Of a stretch of DNA of 64,000 bases, positions 1 through 8,991 are shown piece by piece. Within the stretch, counting starts at the first letter, position 1, and each line of letters opens with the position of its first letter. The DNA is from Chryseobacterium salipaludis (lineage in GTDB: Bacteria; Bacteroidota; Bacteroidia; Flavobacteriales; Weeksellaceae): contig NZ_JALHKS010000002.1 of NCBI RefSeq assembly GCF_022968825.1, positions 186,001 to 250,000 on the forward strand. The letters are read 5' to 3'. The notes under the pieces are model-generated. The model was not told the DNA's origin. It ran no database searches and saw only the letters and a program-made list of their open reading frames with translations. A program made the position numbers and the translations under genes.

Positions 1-90
1 GCCGATGAAGGCATATTCAGGCAAGACCGCTTCGGGGCACTCCTGCCAGCGGCTGCTGCTTTTTACAAAGGTGGCGGTTTTAATAATCAT
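1..90 (-). CDS. engB: Ribosome biogenesis GTPase EngB/YsxC, 5' part only
   Basis: The first 30 codons of a minus-strand gene run off the left edge. They start at an ATG (88-90) and read MIIKTATFVKSSS, then PEYAFIG just before the edge. This is the typical opening of the EngB/YihA family, in which a short 'IK.A.FV.SS' strand precedes the G1 P-loop GRSNVGKSS; that P-loop would lie just outside the window. EngB binds GTP and helps mature the large ribosomal subunit. It lies on the same strand as the hydrolase at 136-897, with a terminator between them. Only the N-terminus is visible, so the call rests on about 30 residues. Confidence 0.8.
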   Translation of the reverse strand, partial: MIIKTATFVKSSSRWQECPEAVLPEYAFIG

Positions 91-103
91 AAAAGTTGAG
101 GTA

Positions 104-131
104 TAAAAAAAGGGAAGATGCTTCTCCCCTT
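104..131 (-). terminator. Intrinsic terminator of the alpha/beta hydrolase gene
   Basis: Two 9-base arms (110-118 and 123-131) surround a TGCT loop, and an A-run at 105-111 gives a U-tract on the minus strand. The single non-Watson-Crick pair is a G-U wobble only when the minus strand is read, which supports that direction. It sits directly after the hydrolase stop codon. Confidence 0.75.
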
Positions 132-135
132 CAGT

Positions 136-897
136 TTATTTTTCTTTTTGCAGCCACTCATCGAGGATCCGGTTAAATTCCTCCGGGCGTTCCATCATGG
201 CCGCGTGGCCGCAGTGGTCAATCCAGTAGAGATCCGAATTGGGCAGCGACTTATGCATATCTACCGCTACCTCGGGTGGCGTCACGTTATCCTGCTTGCC
301 CCAGATCAGGCAAACGGGTGTTTTTATTTTCGGAAGGTCATTCAGCATATTGTGTTTAATAGCACTACGCGCCAGCATCACCGTCTTGATTCCTTTCATC
401 CGGTCATTCACTACCGCAAATACTTCTTCTACCAGATCATCGGTTGCTACCGCCGGGTCATAAAACACTTCTTCGGTTTTCTTGCGGATGTACTGCTTGT
501 CGCTTTTGCGCGGGAAACTGTCGCCGAAAGTACGTTCATATAAACCTGAACTTCCGGTGAGCACCAGCTTTTCCACCAGATCCGGGCGGGACAATGTAAG
601 AATAAGGCCTACATGGCCACCCATGGAATTCCCGACAATAATGGCCGGCTTCCCTACTTTCTCTTCAATGAACTTCGCAACATACTTGGCAATCGTTGTC
701 AGATTGGTATTGAGCACCGGCAGATCATAGATCGGCAGTACCGGTACAAACACCTGATATCCTTTACCGGAAAAAAATTCCACCGTGTCCTCAAAATTAC
801 TAAGCCCGCCCATCAGTCCGTGCAAAAGGATGATCGGCTGACCTGTGCCAGCTTCAATAAAAGCGAATTTCTTTTCTTTTTTTGTTTTAAATATCAT
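136..897 (-). CDS. Alpha/beta-fold hydrolase
   Basis: A 253-residue soluble alpha/beta hydrolase without a signal peptide. Seen: the oxyanion-hole motif LLHGLMGG near residue 25, the nucleophile elbow GNSMGG near residue 91, a likely acid Asp in WGKQDNVTP near 203 and the catalytic His in HCGHAAMMERP near 230. This order and spacing fit the MhpC/epoxide hydrolase-like superfamily of esterases, lipases and C-C hydrolases. The substrate cannot be read from the sequence. The gene is transcribed away from the dcw operon, has its own TAnnTTTG promoter box and ends at its own terminator, so it is probably monocistronic. Confidence 0.9.
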   Translation of the reverse strand: MIFKTKKEKKFAFIEAGTGQPIILLHGLMGGLSNFEDTVEFFSGKGYQVFVPVLPIYDLPVLNTNLTTIAKYVAKFIEEKVGKPAIIVGNSMGGHVGLILTLSRPDLVEKLVLTGSSGLYERTFGDSFPRKSDKQYIRKKTEEVFYDPAVATDDLVEEVFAVVNDRMKGIKTVMLARSAIKHNMLNDLPKIKTPVCLIWGKQDNVTPPEVAVDMHKSLPNSDLYWIDHCGHAAMMERPEEFNRILDEWLQKEK

Positions 898-921
898 AGA
901 ATTTTACGCAGTAAGCGTGTG

Positions 922-929
922 CAAAAGTA
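922..929 (-). promoter_or_regulatory. -7 promoter box of the hydrolase gene
   Basis: The minus strand reads TACTTTTG, a match to the Bacteroidota -7 consensus TAnnTTTG, ending 24 bases before the ATG. No clear -33 TTTG is found at the usual distance. The 898-1146 intergenic region holds this box and, on the other strand, the mraZ control region. Confidence 0.5.
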
Positions 930-1093
930 CAAATTAAACACCAAAATACATTTTTTCTGTCTGAATTTCTCTTTTCAGCCCTGTTTTCATGCAGAACTAA
1001 TGCGCATCGCATAGAATGTTGATAAATATTTTAATAAACTACTGTTTATCAAACCGTTATTTAATCACCGCAAACTTATTAACAATAGCGGCA

Positions 1094-1112
1094 GAAAGTG
1101 GGTGAAAGTGGG
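1094..1112 (+). promoter_or_regulatory. MraZ box (two GTGGG direct repeats)
   Basis: GAAAGTGGG occurs twice, at 1094-1102 and 1104-1112, so the GTGGG cores are 10 bases apart with 5-base spacers. In other bacteria MraZ binds direct repeats of a TGGG core with exactly this helical spacing upstream of its own gene. The site lies 34 bases before the mraZ ATG and just upstream of the -7 box, consistent with autorepression of the dcw operon. The function is inferred from position and pattern. Confidence 0.75.
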
Positions 1113-1132
1113 AACTTCCGGAATATTTTCTA

Positions 1133-1140
1133 TAAATTTG
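1133..1140 (+). promoter_or_regulatory. -7 promoter box of the dcw operon
   Basis: TAAATTTG fits TAnnTTTG. Its last base lies only six bases before the mraZ ATG at 1147, so transcription would begin at or next to the start codon. No good -33 TTTG is visible; the MraZ box occupies that zone. Confidence 0.6.
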
Positions 1141-1146
1141 CCCCAA

Positions 1147-1617
1147 ATGAAAAATTTCATCGGGACATATGAATGCCGGATCGACGATAAGGGCCGGCTT
1201 AAACTGCCGGCAGCACTCGCCAGGCAGATGAATGCCTATGATGAAGAGTCATTTGTAATTAAACGTGCCGTATTTCAGAACTGCCTGGAAGTCTACCCGA
1301 TGGAAAGCTGGGAACTGCTGATGGCGAAGCTGAATAAACTCAATCGCTTCGTGAAGAAAAATGCAGATTTTATCCGCATGTTCACCGCCGGTGTGAAAAC
1401 AGCAGAACCCGATAATGCGGGCCGGCTGCAGATTTCGAAAGACCTGATGCAGTATGCCGGTTTGCAGAAATACATTGTTATTACCAGTGCAGGTGAACTG
1501 TTTGAAATCTGGGACAAGCAGTCTTATGAGGCCGTCTTGTCTGCGTCTGAAGATTCCTTTGCGCAACTTGCAGAGGAGGTGATGGGTGCCCAGGATTTTG
1601 ATGCCGGTCAGGTTTAA
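1147..1617 (+). CDS. mraZ: Transcriptional regulator MraZ
   Basis: A 156-residue DNA-binding protein that controls the division/cell-wall operon it heads. The start at 1147 (MKNFIGTYECRIDDKGRL) is chosen because this opening matches the family. A longer in-frame reading from 1102 would translate through the promoter and MraZ box. Two SpoVT/AbrB-like repeats are visible: one near residues 1-55 containing DDKGRLKLP, and one near 75-125 containing DNAGRLQISK. The length is close to the family norm of about 150. rsmH follows 36 bases after the stop codon. Expression is likely controlled by the GTGGG repeats at 1094-1112. Confidence 0.95.
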   Translation: MKNFIGTYECRIDDKGRLKLPAALARQMNAYDEESFVIKRAVFQNCLEVYPMESWELLMAKLNKLNRFVKKNADFIRMFTAGVKTAEPDNAGRLQISKDLMQYAGLQKYIVITSAGELFEIWDKQSYEAVLSASEDSFAQLAEEVMGAQDFDAGQV

Positions 1618-1653
1618 TGTAAAGAAGTATAAACGATAAGCTCAACAATATAT

Positions 1654-2547
1654 ATGTATCACAATCCGGTCCTGCTGAAAAAAAGTATTACCGATCTGGT
1701 AACAACGCCAGATGGCACCTACGTGGACTGCACTTTCGGCGGTGGCGGGCATTCCCGGGAAATCCTGAACCACCTGTCTGCAGACGGGAGGCTTTTCAGT
1801 TTTGATCAGGATCTGGATGCACTGAATAACACCATCGATGATCCGCGCTTTACACTGATCAATCAGAATTTTCGCTTTCTGGAAAATTCACTGCAAATGT
1901 ATGGCGTAACCCAGGTGGACGGAATTTTGGCAGACCTTGGCGTATCTTCCCATCAGTTTGATGCAGCCGAGCGCGGTTTTTCTACCCGTTCGGAGGCGCC
2001 ATTGGATATGCGCATGAATGTGATGCAAAACCTGGACGCCCGGCGCGTGGTAAATGAGTATGAAGAAGAGGCACTCGCTGACCTGTTTTACTATTATGGT
2101 GAACTGCGGGAAGCACGGCGGCTGGCCCGCGAACTGGTAAGCTGGCGCAAGAACAAACCGGTGAAAACAACGAATGACCTGAAAGAAGTCTTTGCTTATA
2201 TTCCACAATTCAAACAGAATAAAGTCTATGCCCAGATTTTTCAGGCAATCCGCATTGAAGTAAATCAGGAGCTGGATGCTTTGAAGGATATGCTGCTGCA
2301 ATCTTATAAGATATTAAAACCCGGCGGGCGGCTGACGGTTATTTCGTACCACTCGCTGGAAGACCGGTTGGTGAAGCGATTTTTAAAGAACGGCATGTTC
2401 GAGGGAGAACCGGAGCGGGACGTGTACGGAAACTATCCGAAAGCTTTTACGCTGTTGCAGAGTAAAGCCGTGATTCCCACCGACGAAGAAATTGCAGAAA
2501 ATCCGCGCGCACGAAGTGCCAAAATGCGGACCGGAACCAAAGTATAA
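1654..2547 (+). CDS. rsmH: 16S rRNA (cytosine-1402-N4)-methyltransferase RsmH
   Basis: A 297-residue SAM-dependent methyltransferase (formerly MraW) that N4-methylates C1402 in the decoding centre of 16S rRNA. Seen: the opening MYHNPVLL, the SAM-binding motif CTFGGGGHS near residue 26, the motif DLGVSSHQFD near 96, ERGFSTR just after it, and the C-terminal GGRLTVISYHSLEDR near 224. Length and motif order are normal. It is the second gene of the dcw operon, between mraZ and the ftsL-like gene (24 bases downstream). Confidence 0.96.
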   Translation: MYHNPVLLKKSITDLVTTPDGTYVDCTFGGGGHSREILNHLSADGRLFSFDQDLDALNNTIDDPRFTLINQNFRFLENSLQMYGVTQVDGILADLGVSSHQFDAAERGFSTRSEAPLDMRMNVMQNLDARRVVNEYEEEALADLFYYYGELREARRLARELVSWRKNKPVKTTNDLKEVFAYIPQFKQNKVYAQIFQAIRIEVNQELDALKDMLLQSYKILKPGGRLTVISYHSLEDRLVKRFLKNGMFEGEPERDVYGNYPKAFTLLQSKAVIPTDEEIAENPRARSAKMRTGTKV

Positions 2548-2571
2548 AGACACAAAGGAGCACACGCCCGG

Positions 2572-2937
2572 ATGGCCAAAAAGCAGACATATCGCCCTAA
2601 AAAGAAACTCACCTTTATCGATATTGTTAAAGGTAATTTTCTAAACCGTGATGAGGTAAAAACCCATTACAAATATTTCCTACTGATTTTCGTGCTGCTG
2701 ATTATGATGATTTACAGCAACCACCTGGTGAGCCAGCGCATCCGCCAGGTTAATGTGCTGAAAGAACAGACAGAAGAATATAAATCGCGCAACGCCTTTG
2801 CGCAGAGCCGGCTTATCAAAGTAAAGCTGGAGTCTGAACTGGGCAAGGAAATGGTGCAGGACAGCTTATTGTCACTGGAAAATCATCCGCATAAAATCTT
2901 GATTAAACTGGACAGCTTGCATGGCGAAGAAAAATGA
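2572..2937 (+). CDS. ftsL: FtsL-like division protein
   Basis: A 121-residue bitopic membrane protein: a basic N-terminus of about 35 residues, one hydrophobic helix near residues 37-55 (YFLLIFVLLIMMIY), then a periplasmic heptad-like segment (about 56-110) able to form a coiled coil. This is the architecture of FtsL, which joins FtsQ and FtsB to activate FtsW/FtsI at the septum. Primary sequence is poorly conserved in this family, so topology and position between rsmH and ftsI carry the call. Its end overlaps the start of the penicillin-binding protein gene by 17 bases, indicating translational coupling. Confidence 0.8.
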   Translation: MAKKQTYRPKKKLTFIDIVKGNFLNRDEVKTHYKYFLLIFVLLIMMIYSNHLVSQRIRQVNVLKEQTEEYKSRNAFAQSRLIKVKLESELGKEMVQDSLLSLENHPHKILIKLDSLHGEEK

Positions 2938-4912
2938 TTTTGAAGCTAAACGACTGAAAGCATTACGCTGGGGCTATTCGCTCACTGCGCTGGCGGTGGT
3001 GGTCTTCGCGGTTTTTCTGGCCAGAATCCTGTTTCTGCAGAATACCAATGTAGAAGAGATCAAGGAAGACTACATCAGCAAGAATTACCGGCAGGCAACG
3101 CTCAAGGCTGCGCGCGGTAACCTGTTTGCGGCAGACGGCTCCATCCTGGCAACCACCGTGATGCGATACGATGTGTATATCGATTTTAAAATTATCCGCG
3201 ACTCTTTATATAAAAACAATATCGGTGCGCTAACCGACTCGCTTTCGGCGATGTTTGGCAAACCGCGTTCTTATTTCAGAAACCGATTCGATCAGCAGAA
3301 GAAAGCCAACAACCAGTATTACATGCTGGTGCGCGGGCTGGATTTCGATGAGTATGACCGCATCCGCCAGTTTCCTATTTTCAACCGCGGCAAAAACCGG
3401 GGTGGATTTATTGTCGACCGAAATTATAAAAGAGAATTAGCTACCACACAGATCGGCGCCGGTACCATCGGGATGGATAATGAAATCGCAAAGTCCGGCC
3501 TGGAAGGTGCTTTCTCGAAGTATCTGACGGGGATTGATGGCAGCCGCCTGGAGCAGCGCGTGAACAGCAGCCAGTGGAAACCTATCGACTACTGGCAGGT
3601 GAATGAACCTGTGGACGGCCAGGATGTGTACACTACCCTTGACCTTCGCATCCAGGATATTGCCCATTCTGCACTGGAAAAGCAACTCATTAATTTCGAT
3701 GCGCATCATGGCAGCGTAGTGGTGATGGAAGCCACTACCGGAAAAGTTAAAGCCATGGTGAACCTGCGCCGCACGGAACCGGGCATTTATGTGGATGCTT
3801 ACAACTACGCCCTGAAGGATGCACAGGAGCCGGGCTCTACCTTTAAAACCGTGTCGCTGCTCGCCGCAATGGATGATGGTTTTATTGATGAAAACACCAC
3901 AGTCGATATCGGCAACGGTGTCTGGGTTTATGGGAAACAGCGCATAACCGATGACCACGGCGGCGGTATTTATGAAATTTCAGATGTATTGGCAAAGTCC
4001 AGCAACGTGGGCACGGCCAAACTCATTACTCAGTTTTATGGGGAGAAGCCTAAAGTATTTCTGGACCATCTGCGCCGCTGGAAAATGTTCGAGCGTATGG
4101 ACATTGAGCTGCCGGGCATCACGAAGCCTTACATCGTAAAGCCGGAAGATAAGGCCTGGAATATGGCAACGCTGGCTTCCATTTCTTATGGCTACTCTTC
4201 ACGGTTTAATTTATTGCAGCTGACTACTTTCTATAATGGCATCGCCAACAAAGGTAAAATGCTGAAGCCGCTCTTCATTGAAAAAATCATGAAGGACGGA
4301 AAAGTACTGTACCAGGCGGAACCGCAGACGATGGTAAAACAAATGGCATCGCCCAAGTCCATTCAGCTGATGACCGATGCGCTCACCAAGGCAGTGGAAA
4401 AAGGAACTGCCCGAAGTATTTTTACTCCCAACCTGAAAATGGCCGGTAAAACCGGAACTGCCAAATTTGAGTACTGGAAAAAAGGGCCAGCCAAATACCA
4501 GGCAAGTTTCGCCGGATTTTATCCGTCAGATAATCCTAAATATACCTGCATCGTGATGGTAAGCCAGCCGGACAATTCCAAAGGATTCTACGGGTCCACC
4601 ATTGCGGCTCCTGTATTTAAAGAAATTGCCGGAAAAACGTTCCTGAAAACACCGCAAAATATTGAAAGAGAAATGCTGGTGGATAAAAAAGTAGACCTGA
4701 GCCAGATGATGGCCAAGCCTGTAAAAGTAGCCGTTCGCAGAAACACGATGCCGAATGTCACGGGTCTTATCGGTAAAAACGTGATTCCCCAACTGGAGAA
4801 TCAGGGGTACCGTGTAGATTACACCGGCGTAGGCAAAATTAAAGAACAGTTTCCGCAGGAAGGAACGATTATAAAAAAAGACCAGAGAATTTATTTGCAG
4901 CTGCAAAACTGA
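2921..4912 (+). CDS. ftsI: Division transpeptidase FtsI/PBP with PASTA domain
   Basis: A 663-residue class B penicillin-binding protein that cross-links septal peptidoglycan with FtsW. Seen: a short cytoplasmic tail, one membrane helix near 17-38, an N-terminal dimerisation domain (about 55-215), then the transpeptidase domain with the active-site motif GSTFK near 307, SSN near 359 and KTGTAKF near 509. A C-terminal PASTA domain (about 609-663, from MPNVTGL) is present, as in SpoVD-type proteins and unlike E. coli FtsI. Its start lies inside the end of ftsL, and murE follows two bases after its stop codon. Confidence 0.95.
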   Translation: MAKKNDFEAKRLKALRWGYSLTALAVVVFAVFLARILFLQNTNVEEIKEDYISKNYRQATLKAARGNLFAADGSILATTVMRYDVYIDFKIIRDSLYKNNIGALTDSLSAMFGKPRSYFRNRFDQQKKANNQYYMLVRGLDFDEYDRIRQFPIFNRGKNRGGFIVDRNYKRELATTQIGAGTIGMDNEIAKSGLEGAFSKYLTGIDGSRLEQRVNSSQWKPIDYWQVNEPVDGQDVYTTLDLRIQDIAHSALEKQLINFDAHHGSVVVMEATTGKVKAMVNLRRTEPGIYVDAYNYALKDAQEPGSTFKTVSLLAAMDDGFIDENTTVDIGNGVWVYGKQRITDDHGGGIYEISDVLAKSSNVGTAKLITQFYGEKPKVFLDHLRRWKMFERMDIELPGITKPYIVKPEDKAWNMATLASISYGYSSRFNLLQLTTFYNGIANKGKMLKPLFIEKIMKDGKVLYQAEPQTMVKQMASPKSIQLMTDALTKAVEKGTARSIFTPNLKMAGKTGTAKFEYWKKGPAKYQASFAGFYPSDNPKYTCIVMVSQPDNSKGFYGSTIAAPVFKEIAGKTFLKTPQNIEREMLVDKKVDLSQMMAKPVKVAVRRNTMPNVTGLIGKNVIPQLENQGYRVDYTGVGKIKEQFPQEGTIIKKDQRIYLQLQN

Positions 4913-4914
4913 TT

Positions 4915-6381
4915 ATGATGATGACCTTAGAAAAAGTACTGCAACATATCACCCTTATCGAAACGGCCGGCACGCTTTCCCGTGACGTTTCGCATATTAC
5001 CTTCGACAGCCGAAAAGTGGCGCCGGGCAGCATGTACGTGGCTTTGCGCGGCAGTACAACAAACGGTCATGCATACATCACCAAAGCGGAAGAAGCGGGT
5101 GCTGCCATCATTGTTTGCGAAGAAATACCTGCACAACAAAACCCGGATGTCACTTATATCAAAGTTGAAAACTCCGCAGCAACTTTAGGTCGTATTGCTT
5201 CGAATTTTTATGGCAATCCTTCGTCCAAATTAAAACTTATTGGTATCACCGGCACCAACGGTAAAACATCGGTCACTACATTGATCCATCAGTTACTGAA
5301 ACAGTTGGGGCATCCATCTGCTTTGTTTTCCACGGTCGCTTATCACATCGGCGATAAAGTGATTCCGTCTACACATACAACTCCAGACATCCTGCGGCTG
5401 AATGCCATGCTGGCGGAAGCGCTGGAACAAGGATGCGATTTTGCCGTGATGGAAGTCTCGTCTCATGGCCTGGACCAATACCGCACCGCCGGTCTGAATT
5501 TCCAGGTGGCAGGCTTTACCAATATTACGCATGACCATCTGGACTATCACGGAACTTTTGCCAACTATCTGGCAGCAAAGAAGTCGTTTTTTGACCAGTT
5601 ATCATCCGAGGCAGTAGCCATTGTGAATGCAGATGACCGCAACGGCAAAGTCATGCTGCAGAATACCAAAGCAACACGCAAAACTTTCGCTCTGAAAACC
5701 ATGGCGGACTACCACGGCCGCGTTTTGGAAACAGATTTCAACGGAATGCTGCTGAACTTCAATGGCAATGAATTCTGGACCACACTCACCGGGAAATTTA
5801 ATGCTTATAATCTGCTGCTGGCGTATGCTGCCGTACTGGAATGCGGTTTTGAATCTGCCGAAGTATTGCAGGCCGTCTCTCTTTTGCAGCGCGTGCCCGG
5901 CCGCTTTGAAACCTTGAAATCCGACGGCGGAATTTTCTTCATCGTGGATTATGCACACACACCGGATGCACTCGAAAATATTCTGGACTCAGTAAATGAA
6001 ATCAGGACACGAAATGAACGGCTGATTACCGTGTTCGGTTGTGGCGGCGACCGCGATGTTACCAAGCGCCCGGAGATGGGAAAAATTGCCACCCAGAAGT
6101 CCACGCTGGCCATTATCACTTCAGATAATCCGCGTACGGAAGACCCTCAGGAAATTATCCGAAGCATCGAATCGGGTGTGGAACCGCAGCATTTCAGTAA
6201 GTTTATGGTCATGCCAGACCGCCGGGAAGCGATTAAAATGGCGATTAAATTTGCTGAACCCAAAGATATCATTGTAATCGCCGGCAAGGGCCACGAAACG
6301 TATCAGGAAATAAACGGACAGCGTCATCATTTCGATGACCGCGAAACCGCGCTGGAACTCGCTAGGCTGATGTCTAAATAA
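4915..6381 (+). CDS. murE: UDP-MurNAc-L-Ala-D-Glu:meso-DAP ligase MurE
   Basis: A 488-residue cytoplasmic Mur ligase that adds the third stem-peptide residue using ATP. Seen: the N-terminal UDP-binding domain with ITFDSRKV near 28, the ATP loop GITGTNGKTS near 112, the central VSSHGLDQYR and DHLDYHG motifs, and the C-terminal DNPRTEDP near 403. The DNPR signature is known to mark meso-diaminopimelate rather than L-lysine ligases, so DAP-type peptidoglycan is expected. Three ATG codons are crowded at the start (4915, 4918, 4921) and the exact one cannot be decided. Two bases separate it from ftsI. Confidence 0.96.
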   Translation: MMMTLEKVLQHITLIETAGTLSRDVSHITFDSRKVAPGSMYVALRGSTTNGHAYITKAEEAGAAIIVCEEIPAQQNPDVTYIKVENSAATLGRIASNFYGNPSSKLKLIGITGTNGKTSVTTLIHQLLKQLGHPSALFSTVAYHIGDKVIPSTHTTPDILRLNAMLAEALEQGCDFAVMEVSSHGLDQYRTAGLNFQVAGFTNITHDHLDYHGTFANYLAAKKSFFDQLSSEAVAIVNADDRNGKVMLQNTKATRKTFALKTMADYHGRVLETDFNGMLLNFNGNEFWTTLTGKFNAYNLLLAYAAVLECGFESAEVLQAVSLLQRVPGRFETLKSDGGIFFIVDYAHTPDALENILDSVNEIRTRNERLITVFGCGGDRDVTKRPEMGKIATQKSTLAIITSDNPRTEDPQEIIRSIESGVEPQHFSKFMVMPDRREAIKMAIKFAEPKDIIVIAGKGHETYQEINGQRHHFDDRETALELARLMSK

Positions 6382-6398
6382 TGTAAGAAAAGAATAGA

Positions 6399-7640
6399 AT
6401 GCTATACTACCTATACGAATATTTTAATGCTCACGGAATCCACGTTCCGGGAATGGGTATGTTTAAATTTATCTCCTTCCGGGCAGGTATGGCGGTACTG
6501 CTGTCGCTGGTCATTGCGCTGGTGTTCGGAAAGAAAATCATCAACTACCTGCGCCGCCGCCAAATGGGTGAATTGGTGCGTGACCTGGGATTGCTTGGGC
6601 AAAAGCAAAAAGAAGGGACACCAACGATGGGAGGCCTGATTATTATTCTCGCGACCTTAATTCCGGTATTGCTTTTTACTAAAATAATGAACATCTACAT
6701 TGTGCTCCTGATCATCTCAGTCGTGTGGATGGGCGCCATCGGTTTCATTGATGATTACCTGAAAAAAATTAAAAAGAACAAGGACGGCCTGAGTGGCAAA
6801 TTCAAAGTAATCGGGCAGGTAGGCCTGGGTTTAATCATTGGCGTTACCATGTATTTTCATCCCGATATTACGGTGAAAAGAAAATACGCCGATGCGCGCG
6901 AACTGAACCGCAACAACGTGGAAGCCAATTTCATGAAGACTGAGAAGTCAACTGTTTCCACGGTACCTTTCGTGAAAAACAATGAGTTTGATTACAGCGG
7001 CCTGCTTTTCTGGATGACACCGGAACAACAGCATGAATGGGCCTGGGTTGTTTTCATTCCCATCGTTATTTTTATTGTAACTGCCGTAAGTAACGGCGCT
7101 AATATTACGGACGGGATTGACGGGCTTGCCGCCGGCACGAGTGTCGTCATTCTGCTCACGCTTGCCTTTTTCGCTTATCTCTCGGGGAACATCATTTTTG
7201 CGGATTATCTGAATATCATGTTCCTGCCGAATATGGGGGAAACCACCATTTTTGCGCTGGCGCTGGTGGGTGCTGTGATCGGCTTTTTCTGGTATAATAC
7301 GTATCCTGCGCAGGTCTTTATGGGCGATACCGGCAGTCTGATGCTGGGCGGTGTCATCGCTGTTTTAGCCATTATTTTAAGAAAGGAATTACTGATTCCT
7401 GTTTTGTGCGGAATCTTCCTGATAGAGAACTTATCCGTCGTGCTGCAGGTGGCTGTTTTTAAATACCGGAAAAAGCGTTTCGGTCTGGAGTATGCCCAAG
7501 AAAACCGCTTGTTCAAGATGTCACCGCTGCATCACCATTATCAGAAAGAGGGTTACCACGAAAGTAAAATTGTGAACCGCATGGTGATCATCGGAGTTTT
7601 ATTTGCCATCATTTGTTTAATAACACTTAAAGTCCGATAG
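6399..7640 (+). CDS. mraY: Phospho-MurNAc-pentapeptide transferase MraY
   Basis: A 413-residue integral membrane enzyme that moves phospho-MurNAc-pentapeptide from UDP to undecaprenyl phosphate, giving lipid I. Seen: about ten hydrophobic segments, the early motif KEGTPTMGG near 71, the acidic [11 protein letters not shown] near 116 (Mg-binding Asp pair), [13 protein letters not shown] near 238 and [11 protein letters not shown] near 308, with a HHHYQ histidine cluster near the C-terminus. Compared with E. coli MraY (360 residues) it has an insertion near 155-200, which I recall as usual in Bacteroidota. murD starts one base after its stop codon. Confidence 0.96.
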   Translation: MLYYLYEYFNAHGIHVPGMGMFKFISFRAGMAVLLSLVIALVFGKKIINYLRRRQMGELVRDLGLLGQKQKEGTPTMGGLIIILATLIPVLLFTKIMNIYIVLLIISVVWMGAIGFIDDYLKKIKKNKDGLSGKFKVIGQVGLGLIIGVTMYFHPDITVKRKYADARELNRNNVEANFMKTEKSTVSTVPFVKNNEFDYSGLLFWMTPEQQHEWAWVVFIPIVIFIVTAVSNGANITDGIDGLAAGTSVVILLTLAFFAYLSGNIIFADYLNIMFLPNMGETTIFALALVGAVIGFFWYNTYPAQVFMGDTGSLMLGGVIAVLAIILRKELLIPVLCGIFLIENLSVVLQVAVFKYRKKRFGLEYAQENRLFKMSPLHHHYQKEGYHESKIVNRMVIIGVLFAIICLITLKVR

Positions 7641-7641
7641 T

Positions 7642-8991
7642 ATGAAGATTGTTGTTTTGGGCGGCGGCGAAAGCGGCGTGGGTGCGGCTTATCTGGCTAA
7701 AAAGAAAGGGCTGGATGTATTCCTGTCCGATAAAGGCGCGATTCGTCCCGAGTACCGCCAGCAATTGCTGGAGGCAGGTATTGAGTTTGAGGAAAGTCAG
7801 CACACCGAAGACCGTATTTTAGCGGCTGACTGGATTATAAAATCTCCCGGTATCCCCAAAAAGTCTGATATTATTTTTAAAATTAATCAGAAAGGAATCC
7901 GGCTGTCTTCCGAAATAGAATTCGCTGCTGAGTTTACGCAGGCTAAGATTATCGCCATTACCGGCAGCAACGGAAAAACTACAACTACCTCGCTGATTTA
8001 TCATATCCTGAAAAATGACCAGTTACAGGTAGGCCTGGCCGGCAACATCGGGCAGAGTTTTGCCCGACAGGTTGCGGATGCCAATTATGAATATTATGTG
8101 CTGGAGGTAAGTTCTTTTCAGTTGGATGATATTCAGAATTTCCGGCCGTATATTTCTTTGCTGTTAAATTTAAGTCAGGACCATTTAGACCAGTACAATT
8201 ACAATTACGAGGAGTATGCACTGGCCAAGTTCAGGATTACCGAAAATCAGCAGAACGATAATTTCTTTATCTATAATAAAGATGATGAAATGAGCCGCAG
8301 TCTGCTCGAAAAGCTGGAAGTCCGGGCGAAAATGATTCCTTTTTCCACCCATGAAAAACTGAGCGAAGGGGGTTATATTCAAAAAGAAAACCTGCACGTG
8401 AAACTGGATGATAAGTTTTCCATGCCGGTTTCAGAATTATCTCTGGTAGGAAATCACAATATCGCCAATAGCCTGGCCGCATCCATTGCCGGGAAACTGC
8501 TGAACATCAGCAATGAAAGCATCCGCAATTCCCTGATGACATTTCAGGCTGTGGAGCACCGCCTGGAACAGGTAGCTACCATTGATGGCATCACCTATAT
8601 TAATGATAGCAAAGCTACCAATGTAAATGCAGCCTATTTCGCCCTGGAAAGCGTTCGTCAGCCAACTGTGTGGATTGTGGGCGGCGTCGATAAAGGAAAT
8701 GATTACACTGAAATTCAGGACCTGGTCAACCGCAAAGTAAAAGCAATTGTTTGCCTGGGCCTGGATAACGAAAAAATCATCGACTTTTTTAAAGATAGTA
8801 AGGAGTTTATTTACAGCACGTCCAGCATGGAGGAAGCCGTGGCCACCGCACGCGGTGTTGCAGAAAAAGGAGATGCCGTATTGCTGGCACCCTGCTGTGC
8901 GAGTTTCGACCTGTTTGAAAACTACGAAGACCGCGGCCGCAAATTTAAGCAGGCGGTCTTACAAACTGAACCAGAAAAAATGAATGAATAA
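7642..8991 (+). CDS. murD: UDP-MurNAc-L-alanine:D-glutamate ligase MurD
   Basis: A 449-residue cytoplasmic Mur ligase adding D-Glu to UDP-MurNAc-L-Ala. Seen: an N-terminal Rossmann-like UDP site (VVLGGGESGVGAA), a short motif KSPGIP near 70, the ATP loop GSNGKTTTTS near 108, LEVSSFQLD near 154, and VEHRLE and INDSKATN near 311-330 at the start of the C-terminal domain, with LLAPCCASFD near 414. These are the hallmark MurD positions. The C-terminal codons overlap the ftsW start by eight bases. Confidence 0.96.
   Translation: MKIVVLGGGESGVGAAYLAKKKGLDVFLSDKGAIRPEYRQQLLEAGIEFEESQHTEDRILAADWIIKSPGIPKKSDIIFKINQKGIRLSSEIEFAAEFTQAKIIAITGSNGKTTTTSLIYHILKNDQLQVGLAGNIGQSFARQVADANYEYYVLEVSSFQLDDIQNFRPYISLLLNLSQDHLDQYNYNYEEYALAKFRITENQQNDNFFIYNKDDEMSRSLLEKLEVRAKMIPFSTHEKLSEGGYIQKENLHVKLDDKFSMPVSELSLVGNHNIANSLAASIAGKLLNISNESIRNSLMTFQAVEHRLEQVATIDGITYINDSKATNVNAAYFALESVRQPTVWIVGGVDKGNDYTEIQDLVNRKVKAIVCLGLDNEKIIDFFKDSKEFIYSTSSMEEAVATARGVAEKGDAVLLAPCCASFDLFENYEDRGRKFKQAVLQTEPEKMNE

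Noticed and set aside
8398..8413. A second CACGTGAAAC segment inside murD considered as parS
   Set aside because: It matches only about 12 of 16 positions, the palindrome is broken and it lies in coding sequence.
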